The notes under the pieces: model-generated
The model's database searches: none
The model's input: only the letters and a program-made list of their open reading frames with translations
What the model was told of the DNA's origin: nothing
NCBI GenBank assembly: GCA_003118195.1
Contig: BEXV01000196.1
Span: forward strand, 81,111-145,110
Direction: 5' to 3'
Length of the DNA stretch: 64,000 nucleotides
From: Hemicentrotus pulcherrimus
Taxonomy: Eukaryota > Echinodermata > Echinoidea > Camarodonta > Strongylocentrotidae
Shown: in pieces, positions 23,291 to 36,100 of the stretch
Layout: the number at the start of each line of letters is the position of its first letter
Numbering within the stretch: position 1 is the stretch's first letter
Made by a program: the position numbers and the translations under genes

Positions 23291-24038
23291 GACAGGTCTT
23301 CAGCTGTTTAATGCTGCCTAGTGATCCACATTCCAAACACGACATGGGTATGAGACCCGTAGATTGCAAGACAGGTGCTACGGCGACAATAGCTCAGCTG
23401 TCAATATCCTACACCATCCATATTCAGGCATTTGTGTTTGACTCATGTAAACGAGAAAAAGATTGACAAGTCTTGTCGATGAAAGGTACTATTCAAATCA
23501 ATTCTTAGCATGCCAAGTTTGCTTATCTGCACAATAGCAGAAAGGTCATGTTAAAAGATTAAGATAGAAATAACACTAATAATGATGAACATTATACATT
23601 TCATCATAAAATGATGGATTACAAGCTTTGAGTTAAACATGCTTTCCATCATCAGTATAATTATGTACTATTTGGTAGGGAATATTGCATGATTTAGACA
23701 TGATACATGTTCCTATATTCATTACAGAAACACTTTAGACAAAATATGTATCGGTACTCTAGGAAATTGTTTTCATCAAGACTGGGTATGTTGGATTCTT
23801 TCTTGGATGTATGCAGGTTTTTCTATATCGTCACCACAGAGCTTTATCCATAGAATGCTCTGCAGGCAAATGCTTATGAATTCTATGTGTTCGTTTTTTA
23901 TAAGAGGATCATTCCACTCTCACTTTTTTTATTGCTTACCCCAATTACTTTTACCCTTCTTGCCCACTACCCCATCCATGAGTGTATGTTGTAAATATTC
24001 TATAAAATGATATGATAGCCTTCTTAATCATGCCGGCA

Positions 24039-24446
24039 TTAAAGGTATAGACCAGTTTTGGAAACGCCCCCCCCCCCCCTCTCAAAAAATGAAATGGAAA
24101 ATCTTATTACCAAACATGTAAAAGAATATGTTTTGACTAATCATAAGGATACATATTTTGCTGAGAAACTAGTTGATATATTTGGTAAAATATTATATCT
24201 AATTGGACCTGATAGATATCGCGCACATGTCGCACACATATTGTGTAGTCCCATATACACCTTTCTGTGTACAGTGCTTGTAACTTTACCAAGACTTGTT
24301 GGCCAAATTTCTTATCATTTTGATGATTCCAGAACCTTGCAGTACACACCAATACATATATGCTAGATGATGAACCTTTTCTGATCGATTCCACGACGTT
24401 TCTTTCACAATGCAATCGCATAACCATAACTGGTCTTTATCTTTAA
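24039..24446. mobile_element. TTAA-flanked MITE, copy 3
   Basis: Left end TTAA-AGGTATAGACCAGTTTTGG; right end ACTGGTCTTTATCT-TTAA. The inner sequence matches copies 1 and 2 (GTAGTCCCATATA; GTACAGTGCTTGTAACTTTAC). Compared with copy 2 there is an expanded C run near the left end. Confidence 0.8.
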
Positions 24447-25359
24447 CAAAGAAGTAAGATTGAAATACCTACGATATGTTTTCTGTTGTTATCAAAACTA
24501 AGCTACCATCAACATACAAGCCTATAACTGGTCCATATTCCTCAACATTTGATTCCCTTTTTTGAAATTTGAATTTCGTTTCTCTTAAATGAAAAGCTAC
24601 AAAATTCTTGCACTGTTTAATGTACCGTTACTTTGTTGTTACATGGGGAGATTTAATTATTGACAATATCTTCATCCCTTGATAACCCCTTTACCAGGCA
24701 AGGCTAGGCCTGAGATATATAATTCTATGTATAAGCAAGCTGACCATTTCACCAAGAGTGACTTAAAAGAATTCAGATATTTCAGAATGAAATAAGTGTT
24801 ACAAATTTGGTGATGTTCCTTTAAAATGTGCTAAAAAATGTATTGAAATAGAGAGGATTTAAGAGAAGTGAATACTGTTAACTATGAATACATCTAAACT
24901 GCTTGAAAAAATGGAATGATACAGCTAAAAATTCACTGTTTTGTTAAGTGTTACAATAGAAAATCAGATTTTCTTTGTATTCGTATTGCATTTACATACA
25001 AACAAACTTCTCTGTGTAAAGGCTTTTTCAGTTATATGGCATGTGATTTACATACATGTATACAGTTATGAAATACAGTAATTTGAAGTGTATTACATTT
25101 TTGTCATCATTTTTGTTTAATGCCTTTGATTACCACTCCGTATCTGAACGAGCATTAATAGGCTAGTATTACGAGTACCTTGAAAAGTCCACTTTAGAGA
25201 GAAATGTGTCAATTTGACTTGTTATTCTTGGTTATTTAAGCTGATCATATTCCTAGGTTTCATCACACCCCCTACGGAGAGAGTAACTATTTTTTTTTCA
25301 GTGAAAGAAAGTTTACATGCACACACCTCACATGCATCCACCCATACGTTTCTGGCGTA

Positions 25360-25800
25360 ACTTGATGACTGGTATGTACACATCACTATATTATTACACA
25401 CACACACACATGCACACAAATAGAAACAATCAGGCAGAACTGAGCTTTCAATTATTTTGATATAATCTTTTCAACCTGCCTCTTACTTAAGGACTCATTT
25501 CAAATTGATTTTATGGCTGCAATTAACTTGAGGACTGGTATGTGCACATCACTATATTAGGGACTTTTAGATTTGCGTGGACTAATATGTGTGACGTCCA
25601 TTCAAGGCAGTGCATTAAAAGAACGTCGACCGTAGCAATCCCCATTGTCTTCGTGTGAATCTAAAAGTCCCTATTATTACACACACACACACATGCACAC
25701 ATAAACTGAAGAACTGAGCTTTCAATTATTTTTATATAATTTTTTTAACCTGCCTCTTACCTAAGGACTCACTTCAAATTGATTTTGTGTGTTAGACCTA
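25360..25800. repeat. Two-copy tandem duplication with (CA)n
   Basis: Copy one (about 25360-25520) and copy two (about 25527-25787) share GACTGGTATGTRCACATCAC, ACACACACACACATGCACAC, TGAGCTTTCAATTATTTT and AACCTGCCTCTTAC in order. Copy two is longer because a 112-bp foldback element lies within it. Confidence 0.8.
25560..25671. mobile_element. 112-bp MITE with 5-bp target duplication
   Basis: Ends are GGGACTTTTAGATT and its inverted form AATCTAAAAGTCCC. TATTA precedes (25555-25559) and follows (25672-25676) the element. The sister tandem copy has the uninterrupted site CTATATTATTACAC, so removing the element plus one TATTA restores it exactly. This is direct evidence of insertion after the local duplication. 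Confidence 0.85.
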
Positions 25801-26997
25801 CTGATCAAGAAAAACAAATGAGGCTGCAATTAGTTCTGAAATTTGCTATCATTGTTGCTATCATTGTAATGTAAATCTATGGACTATGCTCTTTGCAAGG
25901 AAAAGAGAGAGATATATATTTTCCTGCAGTGCTCTGTGTGTACTCCATAAGCTTAAAGCTCCTAATTTAAAACTTGAATCTACAATTTCTTTACATGCAT
26001 GTAATAAATGCTGCATTTCACTTTTTGAATTGGATACATCAATTTGAGAGGCTTATTGTAACAAATCAGTATTATAACATACGATTGAAGAGTATTGTCA
26101 TATTTGTGATATCTTTTTATAATAAACAGTAAAAAAAAAAACAACCAACAATAATGAATAACGTCATTAAGTGCGCAGTTTTTGTGTACATGTCATGGTC
26201 GTCAGTGTGATTGAAACAAACCGGGCTATTTGATTATATAGTAAGAGATTCATCAATTGATTACTTTCTATGTTGATAACTGTATCACAACTTTTTTTTA
26301 ATGGACTTACGCCCTTGTAATGTTCACATGATAAAAATTTATTTTTGCAACACTTGTATTTGATTTGTGGGTATAATGCTTTTGCTATTGGAAGTGTTCC
26401 CAAGGGTTATAATTTATATTTAGAAACCGTTCATACTAGAGTAGGAAATTAGACATCGAAAAAATTTGTTATACTCTTCATATAAAATAACTATATATAC
26501 ATATAAATGATCACATTTACATAAATTTAGCCAATATGTATACAACCTATTGCAAAGTCTAATGGAAGAAATTTTGTATTGCAATTTATATATATTTATA
26601 CAACAACACCCCTATGCCCCAAATTATACATGTATAGTATGCATCAATAAGTTTTTATGTATTTTGCCAAGACATTAATATGCATTCAACAACCTTTTTT
26701 CCACAGGGGACATCATTACGAAAGCCTCTTTGATTGAATTTCACTTTCAACCTCATGGTGAACATAATTATCCCCATGGAGTGGAGATGATACATACATT
26801 ACGTAACAAATGCATCTGATGTGATAACAATCACACTTGAACGGCAACAAATAATCGTACTACGGTAATATTTCTATATAATTTAAATATATACATCGGT
26901 AAGTGGATTAAGATTGCCCCACGTACAATGCCCCTAAGATAGCTTTACATAGATATATATTTCTAAAAAATGACAATATAAAAAAGATTCCTTGTCT

Positions 26998-27136
26998 TTA
27001 GGATAGGACATAAATTTCATTTCCACTGGATGGGTTTGTTTCCTGCATCTCTAGGTCCAACGTTGGCGGGTCTTTGAAGATGTGTGGCTGGGAGATCATC
27101 GACAGCCGCCTCTCCGGCTTTTTGCCACTTTCTTTT
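26998..27136 (-). other. Cytoplasmic tail exon with stop
   Basis: 46 codons including the stop. The tail is basic near the membrane (KKPERRLSM), with RRLS a good basophilic kinase (PKA-type) site, and ends [10 protein letters not shown]. One tyrosine lies near the C-terminus but does not fit the ITIM pattern, and the end is not a class I PDZ ligand. No catalytic domain. Confidence 0.8.
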
Positions 27137-30100
27137 CTAGAATGAGACGAAAGATTGAGACAAGGAATCAATGATCATTCATGTCGTAGACAAAGAGTTA
27201 TTTCAAAATTACACATATTAATGATATTCATGGGTTCTTGTCTATTTTGATAGTCAGAACAGCATAGGAATATGTTACAATTTTTTGTAATGTTTTTTTT
27301 TTATTTCATATACCAATGGAACTTCCTCGCAATTGATATGATGTTCATTCATGTGCACTTGCCAAATTCGTACTAATAATAGATGTGCTTCATTTTGAAA
27401 AAAACTGCAACTTTTAATCTTACACCTTTACTACCTCTTACCCAACAAGTTTGTATTTAGAGCACACACGTTTCATTTCAATTTGTTTAATTATTGCATG
27501 GCAATAGCTACGCTATAAATACACATTATATTTGTGAAAGGAAGCACATTTGTAAGTCAATTTTATGAGAATAATTTCATATTTTTTGTTATTTTCTTGG
27601 AGTTCGATTACAAAACGATCAACATAAGTCGAGCTCAAGGGACAATGAAACTTTACTGATGCACTGTGACAACTTACTGGAGTTGAATACACACTGCTAT
27701 CCAAACGACTGCTGTGAATAGTATGAGTACTGCCAAACCTGATGAAATGGCAGCTATTTGTCCTGTATAAGAAGAAGAAGAAGAAGGATGAAGAAGAAGG
27801 ATGAGGAGCAGGATGAGTAGGAAGCGGGGGGAGATGCAGGACAAGAAGAAGAACAAGAAAGAGAGTAGGAGGAGAAGGAGGAGGAGAAGAAGGAGAAAAA
27901 GAAGGCCAATCCCCCTTGAAGGGCAATACGTTTAATAATGAAAAACAAACAATTTTGGCAATATACACATTCTCTAGACTGAGTAAACATACAAACAAAA
28001 ACAGCGCAATGCAGTTGGTAGATTTTAATTTCAATGTAGGTCTACAATTTGTCGTTCATTAGATAAAAGAGAGAAAAGAGAGAGGGGCTAGAACTAGGGG
28101 GGTGTAACCTACCTACAGTAATCCCGGATATTTTCCCCTCAGGACCCGCTGATTTAGTTTCAGGAGGAGAAGGAGTGCTGATGCGAATGGTTGACCTAGG
28201 TGATGGCATTTCGGTTGCCACGGTTGATGATTTGGTTGTGGTAGGAGAGTTGCTCTGCCCTGTAAAAAAAACCAAGATGATTAGTAGAGTATGTGATCAA
28301 GGTAGTATTTCAGTGACATATCCGAAGGGGGTTGGCAGCACGTGTCGCGCCCGTTTAATTATCTTCTCGGGAAAACCTTAAGTACACATTAAGAAATTTG
28401 CCTCAAAATTTCTGACCACAAAAGGCACTGGGAATTTAATAATTTGGTTTCAGTTAAGAATCGTGGATGTTTCCCAGCGTGTTAAATGATTATTCTTTCC
28501 TTTCGAATATAGGGGTGGGGACGATGTTTTCCTTTAGTTAATCAAGGGGTTCAGAGACCCCTTGCTCGATTGCCAAGGCAGAATTTTTTCTTTGACCTTT
28601 GCCAATAATTAAAACAAATATATATAGGGGAGGGGGCTGTTGTCTGTAATGGGGAACTTTCATTAGACTACGCTGCAAATGGACCCTCATTTCTTTCCAC
28701 AATGTATTTCCTCTCTCCGTGAGAGCTATTAATCATAAGCTAACAGTAGGCCTATATGGATATTTAGACTTACCTAATTCTTCACACCTAGTCCCGATAA
28801 ACCCACTTAAACACAAACAGATAAATGAAGCTGGTCCATCAATACACGTTCCTCCGTTGAGACAAGGGTTCGAAGTACATTCATTTATTGCTGAAAGAAA
28901 GAGAAAGTGCTTTATATTTGGTAGCTAGAGAAAAGATTTTTTTGCGTATGAGTTTTATGCTCCAAGAGATGTAAAAAAAAAGAAAAAAAATTACCTTCCA
29001 AAATCAACACACAATCTTCCACCAATTAAATAACTCCAATTTAGTATAGCAGTAATCAAGTTTATACTGGGCAGTTTAAATTTTTTAACTTTGGATAAGA
29101 TATCGCTTAAATTATCACTAGGGGTCTAAATAACTAAAGAATTCAATATATTTGTGTAATGCATTGCTGATATCCCAATAGTTAAGTGGGAACATAGATA
29201 AATTCAAAAAGAACTACATTTGGTGCAATCCAATTGTGCACTAAGTAGTTGACGAATACTATGCGCCGATCGAAGCAGACAACGTTTAAATAAGAATATA
29301 CACTTCTTAAAGAATAGAAGGAAAACTAAGAGTTTAAAGCAAGCAAAGCCGAACAGCAGATGTTTCACGTTTTTAAAAAGTCCCATTACTAGTGATACAG
29401 GGACTATCTCAAAATGTTTATTACATGTCCTGTGGAAAAACGTCTATCCCATCATAAGGGAAGAAAAACAAACCCCGGCTACAGTGAAGTGTGGATACAA
29501 GCTATAGGTGAGTTCTCCATGTCATTACACATGACCGCATTGCAAGAAAGAGAACCCTAATATTGTTTAATGATCCTGACCCCTGACCCCTAACTCTCTC
29601 CCCCTCCCGCAATTTTCTATATTCCTCATGTGATTTGACTAAAAAATGTAATTTTCAGAAAAACAGTGTACCTTCTTCACACATTGATCCAGTAAACCCA
29701 ACCTGGCACATGCAGCTAAAAGAATCTAATCCAACAATACAACTTCCACCATACAAACAAGGCATTGAGGCACATGGGTTTGTCGCTAAAATAAAGAAAA
29801 TGAACAAAATATAATGTCTAAGTAATAATACAGAAAAGAAAAAAGATTTAGGGGCCCCTTTTAAGAGGGTATATAGTAGAAAATATATTCATGATAATCC
29901 TTAATGTAAAGAGCATTATTTATTGTCAACCCATGCTCACTGTCTCCCACGATTTGGAGTTGGAATTGGGTCTAGCTAATAGTACGTTAATTTGTTGTCA
30001 TTCCTGGTTATTGCCATTTTTACTCTTAACCTCAACTATCTATGTTACACTTTAATATTCAATTCAATTCAATTCAATTCAATTCAATTCAATTTCGGTT

Positions 30101-33100
30101 TATTAATATCAAAATATACAATGTACAATGCAGTAGTCCAGGGACCAATAATGCATGTTTACATAAAAATGTGCATAAAAACAGGAATGATCATATAACT
30201 GTTGGATATTATCCAATGTTATAAAAATGAAAACATGGAAATGATCCTATTTGTTCGGATTTAAATAAATAAAATTTGAATTGGATTGAATTGAATTTGA
30301 ATTGAATTGATGCTTTGAAAAAGCACCAATATGCAACTCGAATGGGGATGAAATATTTCCTGACAAGGCCCCCCCCCCCTCTACAAGAAAAAACAAACAT
30401 ATTTTATAGTTTGTCAACACACTGCAATAAAGGCCGTGCTTGAATTTGAAATTTGCAGTCATGTTGACAGGATAGATGAAAGAAAAATCACCAAGCTAGA
30501 TAGGTAAGTTCTGGATACTTGTAGACACAAAATAACCTGTAAAGGGCTTTGAACACGAAAATGAAATTAAGCTGTCGAAAGATGAATACGGATACAAGAA
30601 TGTGGATTAGAGACAATCGGGAGGGAAAGGATGAAATGAACTGTAAATATTCTATTTAAAGAAGGAATATACTATACTTGTGCTTGGTTGTTCACAAAAT
30701 TCTCCCTCAAATCCATTGGCACAGTCGCAGTAGGATAAACCGATAACAGAAACACAAGTCCCCCCATTCATGCACTGGCCAGGAACACAGAGACTATCGG
30801 GTGCTGAAACCAAAAGTATTTGAATAGAAGTTCTCGGACCATACTAAAATCCAGGCGCGTACGCAGGGGGAGGGTTTGGGGGGCTACCCCCACCCCCCTT
30901 GGTTTTTTTTTTAAAGCACCCCCCCTTTGGTGTTTTTTTTTTAGCAACCCCCTCTTTTAAATCTAAAAAAAAATTAAAACAAATTATGCCAATGGTTGAC
31001 CTAAAAAAGTGACCTTACCCCCCCCCCCCCCCNNNNNNNNNNNNNNNNNNNNNNNNNNNNNNNNNNNNNNNNNNNNNNNNNNNNNNNNNNNNNNNNNNNN
31101 NNNNNNNNNNNNNNNNNNNNNNNNNNNNNNNNNNNNNNNNNNNNNNNNNNNNNNNNNNNNNNNNNNNNNNNNNNNNNNNNNNNNNNNNNNNNNNNNNNNN
31201 NNNNNNNNNNNNNNNNNNNNNNNNNNNNNNNNNNNNNNNNNNNNNNNNNNNNNNNNNNNNNNNNNNNNNNNNNNNNNNNNNNNNNNNNNNNNNNNNNNNN
31301 NNNNNNNNNNNNNNNNNNNNNNNNNNNNNNNNNNNNNNNNNNNNNNNNNNNNNNNNNNNNNNNNNNNNNNNNNNNNNNNNNNNNNNNNNNNNNNNNNNNN
31401 NNNNNNNNNNNNNNNNNNNNNNNNNNNNNNNNNNNNNNNNNNNNNNNNNNNNNNNNNNNNNNNNNNNNNNNNNNNNNNNGGGGGGGGGGGGGTTCAGCCT
31501 CTCTAGAACCGCTGTTACTTTGAGAGAAGCTACGGGTGAGATCAAAGTGAATTAAGACATAATTCAATACAAAGAAAATGATAACGGTGATAATGATAGC
31601 AATAATAATGAAAGTAATACAAAAATAATCATAATAAATACGGATTCGTTTACCCAGGGATGCTTTATCAGCCTCAATGCTGTTCTTTCTAAGGCCCCTG
31701 CAATCATTATTACCATAGTAATTGCCAGATACCCATTTACATGTGGGTGTGGAGAAGCGAATGTGGATTAATGTCTCGCCAAATCGCTTCAGTTTTTTTT
31801 TATATTTATTTATTCGTTTTATTTAGACAGGGTAACTCTCTCAGTATAAATACTGTTTTTCAGAGAGGCCCTGTACACAAAAAATGGTTACAAATACATG
31901 AAATAACAAACAGAGTTAAAAGAGGTATACATGATTTGGTACATATCATGTTACGGGCTGGAATTCAAGCCCTCAACCTAGGATTGAAAATCTAGGGAAT
32001 GAAAAACTATACTTTTTGACATGTTTGGTTTGACTTTGAGCTATAAAATATCTGATGACGTTGCTGCTTTAACAAATAAATAAAGATAAAAGATGCATTT
32101 TGTATTTGTTTGGGGCAAAATAGTTGAGACTCTGCGAGTTGGAGTAACACGATTCGAGTATCGATCAGAAATAAAATTCAAAATATTAAGATAATGTTCA
32201 CCTGCCATTCCACCTACTGGTCATCATCTAATTATACACGTAAAAGAAATTGGACATAATAATACAATGTACTTTTGAAACACACCTGTTTGACAGAACT
32301 GACCGGTATAGCTAGATGGGCAGTCACAGGAGTAAGTGAGATCGGAAACCGGCGAAGGATTACAAGTTCCTCCGTTCTGACATTGGCTACTAACACATGG
32401 GTCTAAAGCTGCAAGTGATTTACATGTGAAAAGTGTATGTTCAATGGATGAGAAGTTGTTTTCAAATATTAATGCCACATTAACATGTTTATTTGTGTGG
32501 TCATTTAATCATTTTTATTTATTTTTTTGTTTTTCGTGCAATGGAAATGATGAGCTACATAAGAAGCCAACTCACATCCTGAATAAAGCTCTTATTGATA
32601 TCGACTCCAATATTGAATTAGGGAAACCGTTTCCTTTTGGTTAAATAATTTAAAATTCATAAAATTCGTGAGATTCATATGTCTGAATGAACTAATTTTT
32701 TTGCTGTTTAGACGGTGATGTCTGCATATTTTAAAAAAAATTAAGTAGGTCTACGTCCCTTGACACGCACATGTATGTATTAAACATCATAAAAAGATTT
32801 CTTTTTTTTGTTGCTATCTCTGATTGGCCTGAATTAAAATGATTTTGAAACTTTTCTTCTCCATATCAAACGAGTTTCAGTAATAGTGAGATAGAACTAG
32901 AAAAACGAAATTCTACACATGGATTTCGTGACTAATGTGACACCTATCATGGATCTCTTGCTATGCATGGTGTCTTATAGTATTGAAAAAGGTGACCTTA
33001 AATATGTGTGTCTCTGTTACATCAACAAATAAAAATGATTACAGTATGTTTTGGGAGTCAGACTCTGTCAGAGTAAGAGATGCGGACGATAATGATGATG

Positions 33101-36100
33101 ATGATGATGATGTGTGTGTGTGTGTGTGTGTACTTTAATTTGTAGCTAAGTTATGTATACTGCAAATGAGTTTTTGTTTAATTATATTTATGTATAAGCA
33201 ATAAATATTAGTATTGAAAACGTTTATTTATTTTATTCAATTGTATATTTGTGTTCGTTTTACACATTTGGGGGATTAAAACAAAATTACTATAACAAAG
33301 TATTTAAAAAAGTTTGTGGTATTTCCAAACAGATCCATGGAGAAATTCTGCTATTGAATCACTATATTGAAGTATGAAGGAGCAAACCTGTTTGGCAGTA
33401 TTGGTCGATATACCCAGGTGTACAATTGCACATGTATGAAGGACTAGAGCCAGAAATAGGAAGACAAGATCCTTCGTTTTCACACTGGTTATTTGAACAT
33501 GGATCCAAATCTGATAATGATTTACATAACGGAGTATATATAGGCCTAAGTAACATTAATTTATGATACTTAAATCCTCTAGTCCTCATGATCAAAAGAA
33601 TAAGACAAAAAGGAAAGAGAGAAGAAGAAGAAAAAGAGGTGAAAGAAGAAGAAGAAGGAGAAGAAGAAGAAGACAAAAAATAAACATATTGACACATAAA
33701 AATAAACGAGACCCTGGTGATTTTATGAAAATTTGTTAAGGAACTTGATCGTGCTTATGGTGAAATATATAAAGTTGATCATGTACAATTTCGCCGATAA
33801 CATATTGAATCTTGTGTATCAAATTTAACTTGTGATTCATGTACTTTGAAGATTTCGTGAAACGTTGTCCCGGTGGTACAGATGCGGTTAAGACACTACG
33901 GTGGTAGATGATATAGAAAGGGATATGCATGACATTCCTATATTCACACAGAAATGCTTGTATGGTGTTGTGGTGTAGTCTTCGGACTATAATTATGAAC
34001 CACAGGATACAGGTTTCGAATCCGTGAAGCAGCAATAATTCCACTCGGCAAGGCATGGATTTACATTTGCTATACTTTTCACATTTACGGAAAATGGATA
34101 CCAGGGCATGAACTATCCTTAAATTGCTTGAGCGCTGTAATAGCAGCCGTGCTAATTAGCAAATCCAATAATAAAACAGCAATATAAGTGACAATGTGCC
34201 AGGCATGATACTGTTGTAATTATAATGGCTCGGTCGAATGAATATTGATATTGTAAGAGAATGCAATGTGGCGACAGTTATTTTACCTGTTTGACAGTAC
34301 TGGCCGTTATACCCTTCTGGACAGTTACAGAAGTATGGAGGGTTGGAACCTGGGAAAGGAATGCAAAATCCTCCGTTCTGACACTGGTTATCAGCGCATA
34401 GATCTAAAAAATAGTAAGGGATGAAAAGTGATAAGAGCATGATTGAGGGTAACAACTCAGAGTTTGATTTTTCATTATAAAAAATACAGTAAATATTACT
34501 GGTTTTCATCGATGCAACGTCCTTCATTATGAAATCTTGGTTTGGAGTGACTTATCTTTAAATTAATTCACAACGATATGGACTATCTAAGGATATCTTT
34601 ATGCTCAACTTTTTTCTGGCCAGAATGAGGCATTTGTCACGCGTTTAGTTACAAACACGGTTGCGTCCTTTCTCATTTTTAATCGCCGATCATAAACTAA
34701 AAAAAAGATCCGTTTGCACTGTACTTCTTTAGCTCCTCAAGGCATGATTCTGGCTCAGACCGTGGAACTGCGATTACGATGAGCGTTTCAAATCGCTCAT
34801 TCTGCCTTCAAAATTGAGCATGAATGTTTCCTTAAGATAAGCGTGAGCATGTGATAGAAGTAATCGTATGGTCAGGCTTTATTTAAAGTGTAACAATCAC
34901 CTTCAAAAAATTGCTTTATGTGCTATATTCTAGGGATGAGCTCCCAAAATATTTCTATAGAAAGATATTGCAAGTTTAAATAAACTATCAATTGCCCCAA
35001 AAGGGCCTAAAGCCTATCTGCACTAGTTTGGCCAGGAGGGATTAGACCTCCCTGCATGGTCACTGGAAGGTGGTTATCTCTTCAAATCAGCTCTCAATTT
35101 TACATGAGAAAAAAAGGGGACCACGGGGGACCAACGGGTACCAGTTAGGCATTGTTGGCTATATAGAGGGCGCAGGTATAGCTACAAGTAATGCAGTCCA
35201 GCTTTAAGAGTAGACAAATTTATCCAAACCAAGACCCAACACCATAGTTATAATTCTAAAGAGGTTATTCCCTATACAACCTGAATTCCTAACTTCAAGC
35301 CTTGACCCAACACTATACCAAAGCATAGCGGTCACCCTTATCCCAATCTTTACCACGATCGAAACTCCAACCCTAACCGTACACTTTACTTGGCGAAATA
35401 AATCGCGGAGCAATTTTTTGTTGTGGGAGTATATATCCGACCTGATTGACACAGCTGGCCTATGTACCCAACTGGACAGGTACAGGTCAAGGAAAGACTT
35501 GGTCCTGGAGAAGGGTTACACGTTCCTCCGTTCTGACATGGGCTACTAGCACACTGATCTGAAGCTAGAAGAGATAAGTAAATGACGAGATAGGAGTTAA
35601 ACCAGGAAAAGATATTTTTCATGTAGTCATAAACAACAATCCCAAAGACCATTCAAGACATCATAGCCTTGTCCGTCATTTGAAATGTGCCAACTTTTCA
35701 ATAGCATATTATATAATCTGAACATGATTTATATATGCTATACAATAGGGTAGCGGTATCGCATTTGGGTAACTTATTGAAATTATTTAGGTTCATGTTT
35801 TATCACTTTAACACAACTATATAATATTTTTTTACTAACCTTTTGGTTTTCATCTGATAAAATTAAAGTTTCTACTGAGCTGTTTGGTGTGTGTCTCGAA
35901 TTGGGAACAGAAGTGATCAAATGGATACAATACGGGCTCTTTTTAAAATCTTAATAAACCCCTAATATTTTTATATTAAAAAAATTAAAGAGAAATATTT
36001 TAAAGTAGGTTATTTCAACTATTAAAAGGAAATTGTTACAACATTTCTTAACATGATAGATTGTCAGTATGCGTAAATGATTCTACATACAGATAGCCGA

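Larger units (their letters stand above)
23291..26997. other. Intergenic between convergent ASPDH and Reeler-EGF gene
   Basis: Expected to contain both 3' untranslated regions. It holds MITE copy 3 (24039-24446), a tandem duplication with a nested small MITE (25360-25800) and AT-rich sequence. A TTTATT at 26338-26343 would read AATAAA on the minus strand, but its use as the poly(A) signal of the minus-strand gene is only a guess. Confidence 0.5.
28774..30803 (-). other. EGF exons 26-28 (membrane-proximal)
   Basis: 30678-30803 ([14 protein letters not shown]...[14 protein letters not shown]), 29672-29785 ([15 protein letters not shown]...[14 protein letters not shown]) and 28774-28890 ([18 protein letters not shown]...[14 protein letters not shown]). 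They differ from the array repeats and look like conventional EGF modules. The last starts INEC but lacks the first Asp/Asn of the calcium-binding consensus. Confidence 0.88.
32286..35564 (-). other. EGF exons 22-25
   Basis: 35442-35564 ([15 protein letters not shown]), 34287-34403 ([14 protein letters not shown]), 33388-33510 ([15 protein letters not shown]) and 32286-32408 ([15 protein letters not shown]). All have six cysteines and phase 1-1. The introns are longer and less similar than in the younger part of the array, so these are older duplicates. A tRNA-derived SINE lies in the intron between the second and third (33958-34175). Confidence 0.85.

Noticed and set aside
27513..28034. 173-residue minus-strand frame around the transmembrane exon
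   Set aside because: Most of it is intron with GAA-type repeats; the conserved frame, fixed by splice phases on both sides, is the short transmembrane exon in another frame.
31001..31567. Long open frames on both strands across 31 kb
   Set aside because: They consist of translated N and poly-Pro/Gly from the C and G runs at the assembly gap.
33958..34175. A functional tRNA gene
   Set aside because: Box A and B-like motifs are present but no cloverleaf can be formed cleanly, and a SINE body follows.
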